Positions 1 through 7,374 are shown, counted from the stretch's first letter. The stretch: DNA of 10,339 bases from Acidobacteriota bacterium (GCA_021828225.1 JAKASH010000053.1:1-10339); one strand, 5' to 3'. The notes: generated from the letters alone by a model not told the origin. Made by a program: numbers and translations.

Positions 1-430
1 CGAAGGGATCTACGTAGCTCATGACGAGGTGGCGCAGAGTTCGATAAAGGGGCTTGCGGCCCTGTAGCCTCAAGTCGCGAGACTGACCGACAGCTCCCCA
101 CCGGCCACCCTGGCGGAAAACAAACACCACGTGGTCCAAATTATCTTTAGACTGTAAATCCAGAAGCAAAGGCGGATGCCCATGCTGTTCGAGGATGGTG
201 GCCGCCACGAGCGCTGCTTCCAGACAATGAGCGGTCTTATGCCTGAGCGTGCTGCGAAAACTCCGTAGAGTCTCTCCCCCCTTCTCGCGGTTGTAGGAGA
301 ATGTCCGAATAAATTTCTGTGCCTGGCGTGGCGACCGGAACTTCTGAATAATGTCCCATTCGGCGCGAGTAAAAGCTTCGCGTCCGGGTGGCGCATAAGG
401 CGGATTGAGGTGGGTCTTACGGCGGCGCAA
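1..430 (-). CDS. Transglutaminase-like (cysteine protease fold) protein, 3' end cut by window
   Basis: The reading frame stays open from the asnB stop to the left window edge, giving about 143 residues. No ATG lies near its beginning; the best start is TTG at 430-428, five bases after the asnB stop, with a purine-rich GGGGA about ten bases upstream. The protein shows a transglutaminase-like signature: Cys69 in AHCLEAAL at the start of a helix, His100 in LDHVVFVF on a strand, a Gly-Arg-Trp turn near 109-111, then Asp119 in SRD. This Cys-His-Asp order and spacing fits the transglutaminase-core fold, which includes amidases, proteases and inactive members. No signal peptide is visible, so a cytosolic location is inferred. 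It is probably co-transcribed with asnB. The substrate is unknown. The overlapping ATG-started frame at 70-396 is rejected, because it lacks these motifs. Confidence 0.7.
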   Translation of the reverse strand, partial: MRRRKTHLNPPYAPPGREAFTRAEWDIIQKFRSPRQAQKFIRTFSYNREKGGETLRSFRSTLRHKTAHCLEAALVAATILEQHGHPPLLLDLQSKDNLDHVVFVFRQGGRWGAVGQSRDLRLQGRKPLYRTLRHLVMSYVDPF

Positions 431-435
431 ATTTT

Positions 436-2352
436 CTAATCCCCTACTCCCCAGCGATCATACCAAAGTTGGAAGCAGAGGAGCGTCCAGAGGGTTTTCC
501 GATGATCGGCTCGTCCCTCTGAGTGTTCCCGAAGTAACTGGTGAACAAAAATGCTATTAAAGAGCCCCTGGCGTTTTAGCTTTCCCTCCTCCAGAGTTTC
601 AGCCACCAGGGGTCGCAGCTCATTCCGAATCCAGCTCGCAATCGGAACAGTAAATCCACGTTTTTGCCGGTAAACGATCTTGCGCGGCAGCCATTTTTCG
701 ACGGCCTTCTTCAGAATGTACTTTCCCTTAAAACCGTGCATCTTGAGATTCGTCGGCAGACCCGCAGCAAACTCGATCAAACGATGGTCCAGGAACGGCG
801 TTCTCAGTTCCAGCGAACACGCCATGCTGGCGCGGTCCACTTTCACCAGCAGATTGTCTTCAAGGTACATCCGGAAGTCCAGATAAAGCATTTCGGCCAA
901 AACCTCATCAAAGCGTGCGCCTTCCAGGACTCGCGGCAAGGGATTGAAGATCACGCTGCTCGGAGGGTGCGGCCCGGCCCATTGCGGTGAAAAGAGCTGG
1001 TCAAGTTCGCCGGGCGAAAACATGCCGAACCACGTGTGGTGGCGTACCGCCGGGCTTTTTTCAGCGTGCGTCAGAAAGCGGCGAAGAAACAGACCCTTAG
1101 GCACAGCATTTGAAGAGACCGGCAGGAGTTCCCGTACGCGGTCAAACACCTGCCGCCGCAGAACCTCGGGAAGCCTGAGGTAATATTCCGCCGCCCGCGC
1201 TCCCAGATAGGTCGGATAGCCACCAAACAGTTCGTCGCCACCCTCGCCGCTCAGTGCGACCTTGATGTGTTCCCGTGCAAAACGCGACAAGAGATAAGTC
1301 GGAATAACAGCCGGATCGGCCATCGGTTCATCGAGATGATTCACCAGAATCGCCAGAGCCTCACGCATGCTCTGGTCGTCTGCCGTCAGTACATGATGCT
1401 GGGTGTTGAAATGCCTGGCAACGTACGCTGCATATTCTCCTTCGTCGAAGGAACGCTGGGGAAATGAGACTGAAAAGCTGTTGACGTTGCCCGGCGAAAG
1501 CTCGCTCATCGTCGCGACAACGGTTGAAGAATCGACACCGCCGCTCAAGAAAACCCCCAACGGCACGTCGCTGACAAGGCGCGAAACGGCTGCTTCCCGC
1601 ATCTTTTCCCGAAGCTCTTCACAGGCTTCCTCTTCCTGCTTCCGGCTCATGCTTCCAAGTTCCGGCGCTCGCAGGTAATCCTGCATTCTCCAGTAGCACT
1701 CGACCCGCGATGTCTCGCCTTCAACCACCATGAGGTGTGCGGCGGGAAGCTTCTTGATGTCGGTATAGACAGTTCGAGGCGTTGGGAAGTATCCGTAAAA
1801 GAAATACTGGGAGACAGCTTCGGTATCGAGTTGCCGGCTGATGCCGGGATATTCCAGAATCGATTTGATTTCAGACCCAAAAAGCAGTGTGCCGTTGTGC
1901 CGCCAGTAATAGAGCGGCTTTTCGCCCGCACGGTCGCGCGCCAGGACCAGCCGTTTGGCACGGTCATCCCACAGTGCAATGGCAAACATACCATTCAGCT
2001 CGCGCACAAAATCCGTACCTTTTTCCTCATAGAGATGGGCAATGACCTCGCCGTCAGATTTTGTCTTAAACCTGTGACCCCGTTCGAGAAGACCTTCGCG
2101 CAGCTCGCGAAAGTTGTAGATCTCTCCGTTAAAAACCAGCGTGACCTCGCCGGTTTCATTGGATAACGGCTGATCCCCCGTCTTGAGGTCGATGATACTC
2201 AGCCGGCGAATGGCAAGGGCCAGATGGGGCCGCTCAAATTTGCCCTGGCTGTCTGGTCCGCGATGCTTGAGCCGGGCGGACATCCGATCGATCAGGTCAC
2301 GACGATCAAGGGGTCTTAGATCCAGATTGTAAACACCGCAGATGCCACACAT
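436..2352 (-). CDS. asnB: Asparagine synthase (glutamine-hydrolysing), AsnB-type
   Basis: A 638-residue class II glutamine amidotransferase/asparagine synthetase. The start is the ATG at 2352, because it puts the nucleophile Cys at residue 2 (MCGICG) and has AGGA six bases upstream; a TTG 18 bases further out would bury the catalytic Cys. N-terminal glutaminase domain: Cys2, HRGPD (30-34), RLSIID (50-55), NGEIYN (75-80) and SDGE (99-102). C-terminal synthetase domain: PP-loop LSGGVDSS (269-276), which binds ATP, and a downstream SGEGGDELFGGY motif. The known reaction is Asp + Gln + ATP to Asn + Glu + AMP + PPi. Length is greater than E. coli AsnB (about 554 residues) but usual for the AsnB paralogues found in polysaccharide clusters, some of which amidate sugars. 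It sits 45 bp downstream of a GT39 gene and 5 bp before a transglutaminase-like gene, so a glycan-linked role is possible but not shown by the sequence. Confidence 0.95.
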   Translation of the reverse strand: MCGICGVYNLDLRPLDRRDLIDRMSARLKHRGPDSQGKFERPHLALAIRRLSIIDLKTGDQPLSNETGEVTLVFNGEIYNFRELREGLLERGHRFKTKSDGEVIAHLYEEKGTDFVRELNGMFAIALWDDRAKRLVLARDRAGEKPLYYWRHNGTLLFGSEIKSILEYPGISRQLDTEAVSQYFFYGYFPTPRTVYTDIKKLPAAHLMVVEGETSRVECYWRMQDYLRAPELGSMSRKQEEEACEELREKMREAAVSRLVSDVPLGVFLSGGVDSSTVVATMSELSPGNVNSFSVSFPQRSFDEGEYAAYVARHFNTQHHVLTADDQSMREALAILVNHLDEPMADPAVIPTYLLSRFAREHIKVALSGEGGDELFGGYPTYLGARAAEYYLRLPEVLRRQVFDRVRELLPVSSNAVPKGLFLRRFLTHAEKSPAVRHHTWFGMFSPGELDQLFSPQWAGPHPPSSVIFNPLPRVLEGARFDEVLAEMLYLDFRMYLEDNLLVKVDRASMACSLELRTPFLDHRLIEFAAGLPTNLKMHGFKGKYILKKAVEKWLPRKIVYRQKRGFTVPIASWIRNELRPLVAETLEEGKLKRQGLFNSIFVHQLLREHSEGRADHRKTLWTLLCFQLWYDRWGVGD

Positions 2353-2358
2353 AAAACT

Positions 2359-2362
2359 TCCT
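2359..2362 (-). promoter_or_regulatory. Ribosome binding site of asnB
   Basis: AGGA on the minus strand, six bases before the ATG at 2352. It supports that start over the TTG at 2370, in agreement with the need for Cys at position 2. Confidence 0.7.
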
Positions 2363-2397
2363 GCTTGCAAGCCTGTCGTGCTATTTCAGCCAGGTGT

Positions 2398-4260
2398 TCA
2401 GTTTCCTTTCTTGGGCGGGGCGGACTGGACCATTCCGGCGGGTATCTCCCAGACGGAATATTTCCACCCGGTCCACATCGGATTCATTTTGGGAACAGAG
2501 CCGGCCAGTTGCGCCACCTGATAGTTGCGGACCAGAACAAGTACCGGCGTCGAGCTTCTTTTGGTCAGCCACTCCTTTTCATCTATCATTAAAGGCATTC
2601 CGCCTGTCGCCGCAGGAGCAAGGGCCTCGGGCAGCCGGCCTTCCTGGGCTTCCCTCCTGATTTTCGGCCAGCGCGTCACAACGTAGTTGCTGGTCAGTTC
2701 ACCCGCAGTCGAGGAGATAAGGCCGACTGGTCGCCTGAGATAGAACGGCAGGCTTGTCCGAAAGTAATAATAGCCGTAAATGGGGAGATTTCTCTGAGGA
2801 CTGTCAAGGATGCTTGTTGCAAGGGCGCGACTGGAATCCGCTGACGCATAAAGCTCCAGCGGACGAAAGAGCCGGACCAGCATGATCGGGAAAGTGCATG
2901 CAACCACCGCAAACATAAGCGCGGTTGGAGCCTTTTCCCGAGCCCGTGCGCAAAGGTTCCGTCCAATGATCCCCAGCGCACCCAAAAGAATTCCTGTGTA
3001 CAAGAACGTCGGGCCCAGCAAGACTAGAACGTCATGAGGCATCTTCTTTTCAAGACGACCGTGAGGAAACAGGAAGTGCTCAAAGCGAGGCAAGGCTACC
3101 ACTATGATTCCCAGCGCAATCAAGGTGGCAAACCCTCCCGTCAGCCAGTCGGGAGTACGCCCTTCGCGTTCCGGTTTTGCTCCCGTCCATACTTTTGCCA
3201 TCAGGATACTGAGCGGAACCATAGCGGGAAGAAAGTAGCCGGGGAGCTTGGATTCCGAAATCGTAAAAAAAATAAAGATGACGCCCACCCAGCTCAGAAG
3301 GAATAAAGCTGGAGCGTGCCGGTCCTGCCGAAGTTCTCGCCATCGATTGATCCGGTGAAAAGCGGCATAGAGGAGGAAAAAACTCCACGGCAAAAAGCCT
3401 GCCAGATAAATGATGAGATAGTAATAGAGTGGTCCGGCGCGGTGTGAGTGTCCGGTTGCAAAGCGTTCCAGGCTCTCCTGCCAGAAGGCATATCCGGGAA
3501 AATCGGGATGGCGCATCGACACAGGGATAAACCACGGCAGCGTCACGGCTAAGAATGTCAACAGGCCCAGACCCCAGTTCAACTCCTTAAGTCTGGCGAA
3601 CTTCCCGCGCAGTGCTTGATAGGCGCCGATGGAAAGCATCGGGAGCAGAAAGCCCACGGGTCCCTTCGTGAGAGTCGCCAGCCCCAAAGCTCCGAAGAAC
3701 AAAATGTCGAGCAGCTTTCGTTGTTCGGACCCTGCTTCCCGCAGCCAGTAACAGACCATTGCAGCAGTGACGAAAAGGGTCAGCGTCATGTCAAAAATGA
3801 CTTCCCTCGCGAACACAACCACCAACGGCGAGGTGGCAAGAACAATTCCGGCGTAGAGTCCGGTAGAGTCGCCAAACATCCGGCGCGCAAGGAACCAGAC
3901 GAGAAGAACCGTCAGGAGCGCTGCCAGAGCCGAGGGGAACCGTGCGCTGGCCTCTGATAATCCCGCTACTTTGAACGATGCGGCCACCGCCCAAAAGAAG
4001 ACCGGCGGTTTATCGAGATAAGAGAAATTATTGAAGTGCGGGGTGATCCAGTCCCCTTTGGCCAGCATCTCCCGTGCGACCTCTGCGTTCCTTCCTTCAT
4101 CAGGCTCAATCAGGGGAAGCCGTCCAAGGGCCACAAAAAACATGCAGGCAGCGATTACCAGTAAAAGAAGGAAATGGATTGACGAAAACCCGCGACGGGC
4201 AGTATTCGTGGGAACAGGCTGTTCAAAGTGTGAAGAGGTTTCAGCACTCAAGGGTTCCAT
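2398..4260 (-). CDS. GT39/ArnT-like polytopic membrane glycosyltransferase (PMT_2 family)
   Basis: A 620-residue multi-pass membrane protein. The first ~27 residues are polar and cytosolic, followed by a membrane helix at about 28-45. Then comes EPDEGR (52-57), whose acidic pair matches the catalytic first-loop acidic motif of the GT-C (ArnT/PMT) superfamily, and YLDKPP (81-86), another family hallmark. About a dozen hydrophobic segments follow up to roughly residue 460, and a soluble periplasmic C-terminal domain closes the protein (about 470-620). Family members use polyprenyl-phosphate sugars as donors and transfer them to lipid A, other lipids or proteins on the outer face of the inner membrane. 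The DPM1-like GT2 gene upstream on the same strand is a plausible donor-making partner. A GGAGG sits only three bases before the ATG (GAGGG at a more normal distance also precedes it). Acceptor and sugar cannot be told from sequence. It is not called arnT because no other lipid A Ara4N genes are present. Confidence 0.9.
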   Translation of the reverse strand: MEPLSAETSSHFEQPVPTNTARRGFSSIHFLLLLVIAACMFFVALGRLPLIEPDEGRNAEVAREMLAKGDWITPHFNNFSYLDKPPVFFWAVAASFKVAGLSEASARFPSALAALLTVLLVWFLARRMFGDSTGLYAGIVLATSPLVVVFAREVIFDMTLTLFVTAAMVCYWLREAGSEQRKLLDILFFGALGLATLTKGPVGFLLPMLSIGAYQALRGKFARLKELNWGLGLLTFLAVTLPWFIPVSMRHPDFPGYAFWQESLERFATGHSHRAGPLYYYLIIYLAGFLPWSFFLLYAAFHRINRWRELRQDRHAPALFLLSWVGVIFIFFTISESKLPGYFLPAMVPLSILMAKVWTGAKPEREGRTPDWLTGGFATLIALGIIVVALPRFEHFLFPHGRLEKKMPHDVLVLLGPTFLYTGILLGALGIIGRNLCARAREKAPTALMFAVVACTFPIMLVRLFRPLELYASADSSRALATSILDSPQRNLPIYGYYYFRTSLPFYLRRPVGLISSTAGELTSNYVVTRWPKIRREAQEGRLPEALAPAATGGMPLMIDEKEWLTKRSSTPVLVLVRNYQVAQLAGSVPKMNPMWTGWKYSVWEIPAGMVQSAPPKKGN

Positions 4261-4481
4261 TATCCTCCCTCAGCCCAAAGCTGACTCTACGATTCCAAAA
4301 TGATTCGAGAGGGCAACCATGCGCAAAGGCCGAAAAAAGTCTATCACGACGTAGAGGTTAGCAATCGATAGCCAAGTCACCTTGCAGAAGTACCTGTAGG
4401 CTGGGAAGGTTGGTTGATCTCCCCAAAAACCACCCGGGCACGACGGAATAAACTGGTCACTGACCAAGTTTTTGCAGTTTC
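4261..4481. other. Intergenic gap between the two glycosyltransferase genes
   Basis: A 221-base stretch between same-strand genes. A short open frame on the minus strand (4270-4467) has no recognisable protein features and no good ribosome site, so I treat the gap as non-coding. It carries a hairpin near the GT2 end (listed separately) and the ribosome site of the GT39 gene at 4264-4268. No convincing sigma-70 promoter was found by eye. The gap suggests that GT2 may be a separate transcript from the GT39-asnB-transglutaminase group. Confidence 0.6.
4450..4471. terminator. Inverted repeat after the GT2 stop, possible weak terminator
   Basis: The near-perfect inverted repeat AAACTGGTCACTGACCAAGTTT lies 10 bases beyond the GT2 stop codon. 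Its core is TGGTC-ACT-GACCA, extended by AAAC/GTTT with one unpaired base. On the plus strand it is followed by a run of five T; on the minus strand the T tract is poorer (GTTTATT). It could end GT2 transcription or block antisense transcripts. A protein-binding palindrome is the alternative. Confidence 0.35.
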
Positions 4482-5231
4482 TTAGTGGTGGACCTTGTAA
4501 CGCTCCGTGGAGTCTCTTTCAAGCAGTTGAAGTTCAGATCCGTAGTCGATGTGGTTTTTTTTCATCCAGCGCACGGCCCATACGTCTTCAAGTCCCTTGA
4601 CCAGCCGGTCCCACGTTCCGTACTTGGTCTTTCCCGCCAGGCGCGGGTGATGGGACACCGGTACCTGCGTTACGCGGTACCCTCGCATCTTGATCAGAGT
4701 GGGCAGGAACCGGTGCATCCCTTTGTAAAGTTCCAGTCCTTCCAGACACTCACGCCGGTAGGCCTTCAGCGTGCACCCAGTGTCTATAATGTTGTCGTCC
4801 GTGACCCAGTTCCGAAAGCCGTTCGCGATGCGCGACGAAATGCGTTTCCACCTCGTATCCTTGCGCCGGGTGCGAACCCCGCACACCACGTCCCAGTCCT
4901 TAAGCATTTCGACCAGGCGCGGAATTTCCGCGGGGTCATTTTGCAGGTCGGCATCGATAGTCGCGACAGCCTCTCCGCGCGCCAGCCGGAACCCTGCAGC
5001 CATCGCCGCGGTCTGGCCCAAATTCTTTTTGAAGTGAGCAATACGAATCCGCGGGTCATTTGCCTGAACTCCCTTCAGTAAATCCAAGGTCTGGTCGCTG
5101 CTGCCGTCATCGACAAAGAGTATTTCAACTGTGCCTTGCCACGGGGACATCGCCTCGGCAATGCGCCGAACGAGGGGGCCAATATTATCTTCCTCGTTGT
5201 AAACCGGTATAACAATCGAGAGACTTTGCAT
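4482..5231 (-). CDS. DPM1-like GT2 glycosyltransferase (polyprenyl-phosphate sugar synthase)
   Basis: A 249-residue soluble GT-A fold family 2 glycosyltransferase. The N-terminal strand SIVIPVYNEEDNIG (5-18) and FVDDGSSDQT (39-48) form the nucleotide-sugar site. DADLQNDP (93-100) is the metal-binding DxD motif, TGCTLKAYRR (151-160) is the usual acceptor-side motif, and RLAGKTKYG (197-205) matches the RxxGxSKY motif of DPM1-type enzymes. No membrane helices follow the catalytic domain, unlike the GtrB/ArnC type with two C-terminal helices, so it resembles short DPM1. The expected reaction is NDP-hexose + undecaprenyl phosphate to Und-P-hexose on the cytosolic face; mannose or glucose is likely but not provable. 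The start is ATG 5231; the TTG immediately before it is less likely. No Shine-Dalgarno is visible in front of the ATG, which leaves room for a very short or absent leader. Its product would feed the GT39 enzyme encoded downstream. Confidence 0.9.
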   Translation of the reverse strand: MQSLSIVIPVYNEEDNIGPLVRRIAEAMSPWQGTVEILFVDDGSSDQTLDLLKGVQANDPRIRIAHFKKNLGQTAAMAAGFRLARGEAVATIDADLQNDPAEIPRLVEMLKDWDVVCGVRTRRKDTRWKRISSRIANGFRNWVTDDNIIDTGCTLKAYRRECLEGLELYKGMHRFLPTLIKMRGYRVTQVPVSHHPRLAGKTKYGTWDRLVKGLEDVWAVRWMKKNHIDYGSELQLLERDSTERYKVHH

Positions 5232-5234
5232 CAA

Positions 5235-5507
5235 GGTTTTGGTTTAAAGGCCGAAAAAGCCAGAATTGAACTGGGGACGCCAGGAAACTGAATCGCCGGG
5301 ACTTTCATATCTCTTACAGGAGAAATTTTAACACGCTCGCTGACAAGACCCGAAGAAATTCCTTCCGGACAGCCTCGCAATAGGATTGGACTTTATTCAC
5401 GTGGAAAAGTTAAACTGCAGGTAGATTTCCGAATGGAACCACAGGTCGCCTGTTTACTTCATGCAGCGGTGGGTGCCGATGGTAGCGTTGGCGGCCCGGA
5501 GGTAAGA
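5235..5507. other. Divergent intergenic region
   Basis: This separates the minus-strand GT2 gene from the plus-strand BON lipoprotein gene and must hold both promoters. On the plus strand a weak pair, TTGGAC (5386-5391) and TAAACT (5411-5416) with a long 19-base spacer, is the best candidate seen. On the minus strand only a poor TTTAAA close to the GT2 start is visible. An in-frame ATG at 5433 would extend the lipoprotein by 25 residues, but the sequence there does not look like a signal peptide. No RNA gene or strong hairpin was recognised. Confidence 0.5.
5498..5502 (+). promoter_or_regulatory. Ribosome binding site of the BON lipoprotein gene
   Basis: A consensus GGAGG lies five bases before the ATG at 5508. 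It decides the start in favour of the lipoprotein signal peptide and against the upstream ATG at 5433. Confidence 0.85.
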
Positions 5508-6542
5508 ATGATCAATCCTAAGATGCGCATTGCAGCCTTGATGGTGGGTATCGCCTTGGCTCTGGGCAGTTGCAGCCTTTTCAAGACTTCCACCGCCCCC
5601 AATGACGGTGCGATCGTCTCGGCGATCCAATCCAAACTCTATCAGGATTCTGCTTTGAAGACGAGCGATGTTCGTGTAGTCTCTCAAAATGGAGTCGTTG
5701 TCCTGACGGGTACCGTGGCAAGTGACCAGGACAAAGCTGCCGTAGAACAATTTGCTCATAACACAGACGGCGTCAAGCAGGTCATTAACGAGCTGACAAC
5801 GGCCAGTCCGGCCCAGCAGGCCGCTTCAAACGCTCAGGAAGCTCCCCCACAGCCTGAGCACCGAACCTCCCGCCGCCATTCGCGTGCCGTTGCGGAAAGT
5901 GAACCCACTCCCGAACCGCCGCCTGCAGCCCCGGAGCCTGCGCCAACGCCTGCTCCTGTTGAGCAGGTGCCACCTGCTCCGGCACAGGCGTCGAATACTC
6001 CTCCGCCACCGCCCCAGCCCGTTAACGTCGCTGTTCCGGCTGGGACCGCTATTACCGTGCGCATGGTTGATTCAGTTGACTCTGCGGTCAACAAGGCCGG
6101 CGACGAGTTTGCCGCGACTGTCGAGACGCCGATAACGGAGGAGAATCAGGTGGTCGTCCCCCGTTACGCCAAGGCGCGAGTGCGGCTTGTGAGTGATCGC
6201 AATGCCGGCCATATTCGAGGACAATCAGAAGTTCAACTCCAGCTGATCAGCCTCACGGTAGGCGGGAAAACGTATGCCGTAAACAGCGGAATCTATCAAA
6301 AGCAGGCAGCAGGTTCACGTGGCAAGCAAACGGCCGAAAGGGCGGGCATTGGTGCCGCGCTGGGAGGCATTGTTGGAGCCATCGCAGGCGGAGGCAAAGG
6401 CGCAGCAATCGGTGCGGGCATTGGCGCGGGAGCAGGAACCGGAGTTCAGATGGCCACGAAAGCTCCGCCGGTAAAAATGCCGTCCGAAACGGAGATTGAT
6501 TTCACGCTACGGAGTCCTCTGAACATATTGGTAAATCAGTAA
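5508..6542 (+). CDS. BON-domain lipoprotein with proline-rich linker and glycine-zipper domain
   Basis: A 344-residue envelope protein. Residues 1-21 form a lipoprotein signal peptide ending in the lipobox LGSC, with Cys22 as the lipidation site. A BON domain follows (about 33-97: amphipathic helix, then VVVLTGTV strand, then a second helix), a fold known from OsmY and other envelope-binding proteins. Residues 112-172 are a proline/alanine/glutamate-rich linker that could span the periplasm or cell wall. From 173 a beta-rich domain begins with VPAGTAITVRMVDSVDS. It leads to a glycine-zipper segment (280-314) of GxxxG repeats typical of membrane-inserting or oligomerising envelope proteins, then a short strand-rich tail. 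The start at 5508 is fixed by a consensus ribosome site and the signal peptide. It is transcribed alone, convergent to the 2H phosphoesterase gene. The likely role is envelope maintenance; the exact function is unknown. Confidence 0.85.
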   Translation: MINPKMRIAALMVGIALALGSCSLFKTSTAPNDGAIVSAIQSKLYQDSALKTSDVRVVSQNGVVVLTGTVASDQDKAAVEQFAHNTDGVKQVINELTTASPAQQAASNAQEAPPQPEHRTSRRHSRAVAESEPTPEPPPAAPEPAPTPAPVEQVPPAPAQASNTPPPPPQPVNVAVPAGTAITVRMVDSVDSAVNKAGDEFAATVETPITEENQVVVPRYAKARVRLVSDRNAGHIRGQSEVQLQLISLTVGGKTYAVNSGIYQKQAAGSRGKQTAERAGIGAALGGIVGAIAGGGKGAAIGAGIGAGAGTGVQMATKAPPVKMPSETEIDFTLRSPLNILVNQ

Positions 6543-6686
6543 GATTGGGGAGGCGGGCGCCCCGGTTGAGATCAAGGGTCAGCCGGTTCGCGCATTTCGC
6601 GCGCACGGTCCGTCTGGGTACCTATAACTTCGGAAGCGAATTGTTACGGAAAGGTCACGCCGCTGTACGACTTTTGGTGCTTGTCG
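6543..6686. other. Convergent intergenic region
   Basis: A 144-base gap between the 3' ends of the lipoprotein gene and the 2H phosphoesterase gene. It holds a GC-rich palindrome GGGCGCCC (6555-6562) and a small CGCG-CATTT-CGCG hairpin (6589-6601). Neither is followed by a T run, so no factor-independent terminator can be called. No credible coding frame is present. Confidence 0.5.
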
Positions 6687-7247
6687 CTATCTCAGGTCAA
6701 ACGTCTCGATGCATATCCACTCATCCGGAGTACCGCTGACCCGGTAGAGCTTTAAGTGTCCCAATTCAAGTGCCTGGCCAGAGAGGGAGCTGAGATCGGC
6801 GGAAATTTTCTTCTTTGTTTCGAGCCGAAGCCTTCCGTATACAAGACTCAGATGCGGCATGTAGGCCGACTCGCTTCGCATTTCAAAGGTTTCTCGAGCT
6901 GCCTGGTGGGCCTTGATGATAGGACCGGTTGGGACCACTCTGATGAAAAGGCAGCGGAAATATTCGTCGAGATAGGCGATGTCACCCAGTTCAACTCGGA
7001 TTGGCTTAAGCGAGCTTGCTAACAACACGAATTTCGAGCGGATTTCCTGTTCCTGTCCCGTGATTCCGCTCAGCAGGGTGACGTGCGGATCAAAGCGTGG
7101 CGTGGAATATTCACGGCTGAGCCAGGAGATTCTTCCAGCCAGCAGGCTGAACATCGGCTCCTCGGGCACTAACCAAAGCGCATCGCCTTTCCCGACGGGG
7201 TTCATGTCTGGGGATCTTCCAGGCTCCGGTCCATCTTTCCCGATCAT
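6687..7247 (-). CDS. 2H phosphoesterase superfamily protein (CPDase / 2'-5' RNA ligase-like)
   Basis: A 186-residue protein with the two His motifs that define the 2H superfamily: FDPHVTLLSG (His55, Thr57) and YMPHLSLVYG (His132, Ser134), about 77 residues apart, each on a predicted strand. Members hydrolyse or form 2',3'-cyclic or 2'-5' phosphodiester bonds in RNA or nucleotides. The short length and motif context resemble the cyclic phosphodiesterase branch more than ThpR RNA ligases, but the substrate cannot be assigned. The first 14 residues are polar and unlike the family's usual beginning; the internal ATG at 7205 (Met15, before NPVGKGDALW) may be the true start. Neither start has a strong ribosome site. 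No signal peptide is visible, so it should be cytosolic. It lies 127 bases downstream of an exported-protein gene on the same strand and may share its transcript. Confidence 0.85.
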   Translation of the reverse strand: MIGKDGPEPGRSPDMNPVGKGDALWLVPEEPMFSLLAGRISWLSREYSTPRFDPHVTLLSGITGQEQEIRSKFVLLASSLKPIRVELGDIAYLDEYFRCLFIRVVPTGPIIKAHQAARETFEMRSESAYMPHLSLVYGRLRLETKKKISADLSSLSGQALELGHLKLYRVSGTPDEWICIETFDLR

Positions 7248-7262
7248 GAAGGCTCAATTGGT

Positions 7263-7299
7263 TGCAGGCCACCCATCGTCGTGGACTACCACGCCTGCA
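7263..7299. other. Stem-loop in the gap upstream of the 2H phosphoesterase gene
   Basis: TGCAGGC (7263-7269) pairs with GCCTGCA (7293-7299), and nested inside is GTGG-ACTA-CCAC (7281-7292), leaving an 11-base one-sided bulge. It lies between two same-strand genes (gap 7248-7374) and begins 16 bases before the first ATG of the downstream gene. There is no adjacent T run, so it is not a standard terminator. It could affect mRNA processing or translation, or arise by chance. Confidence 0.3.
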
Positions 7300-7374
7300 G
7301 TCTCTCCTGGCAAAGGCGCCGTGGTGCAGCAACCTGGGAAGTTTCAGTTCCCCAGCGACAGCATCGGAATGTCT

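Noticed and set aside
70..396. Minus-strand ATG-started open frame of 108 codons
   Set aside because: It lies out of frame inside the transglutaminase-like gene. Its translation is Arg/Ser/Trp-rich with no motif, while the other frame has a coherent Cys-His-Asp pattern.
1735..2166. Plus-strand open frame of 143 codons inside asnB
   Set aside because: It is antisense to the conserved glutaminase domain, has no recognisable features, and is a by-product of codon bias.
2353..2370. TTG start six codons upstream for the asparagine synthase
   Set aside because: The amidotransferase needs Cys as the second residue, and the ATG at 2352 has its own AGGA site.
3080..3535. Minus-strand 151-codon open frame inside the GT39 gene
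   Set aside because: It is out of frame with the membrane protein, and its composition is typical of a shadow frame.
2398..4260. Naming the GT39 gene arnT
   Set aside because: The family match is clear but no Ara4N biosynthesis genes accompany it, so lipid A modification cannot be claimed.
4270..4467. Small 65-codon minus-strand frame in the gap upstream of GT39
   Set aside because: There is no ribosome site, no hydrophobic or domain pattern, and it spans the region expected to hold regulatory sequence.
4485..5081. Plus-strand open frame of 198 codons opposite the GT2 gene
   Set aside because: It is long but fully antisense to a protein with all GT2 motifs, and its translation resembles no protein and has no ribosome site.
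5433..5507. In-frame ATG extending the BON lipoprotein by 25 residues
   Set aside because: The extension would push the signal peptide inside the protein, and the consensus GGAGG favours 5508.
6555..6601. GC palindrome and CGCG hairpin as a terminator between convergent genes
   Set aside because: The stems are short and no T run follows on either strand, so an intrinsic terminator is not supported.
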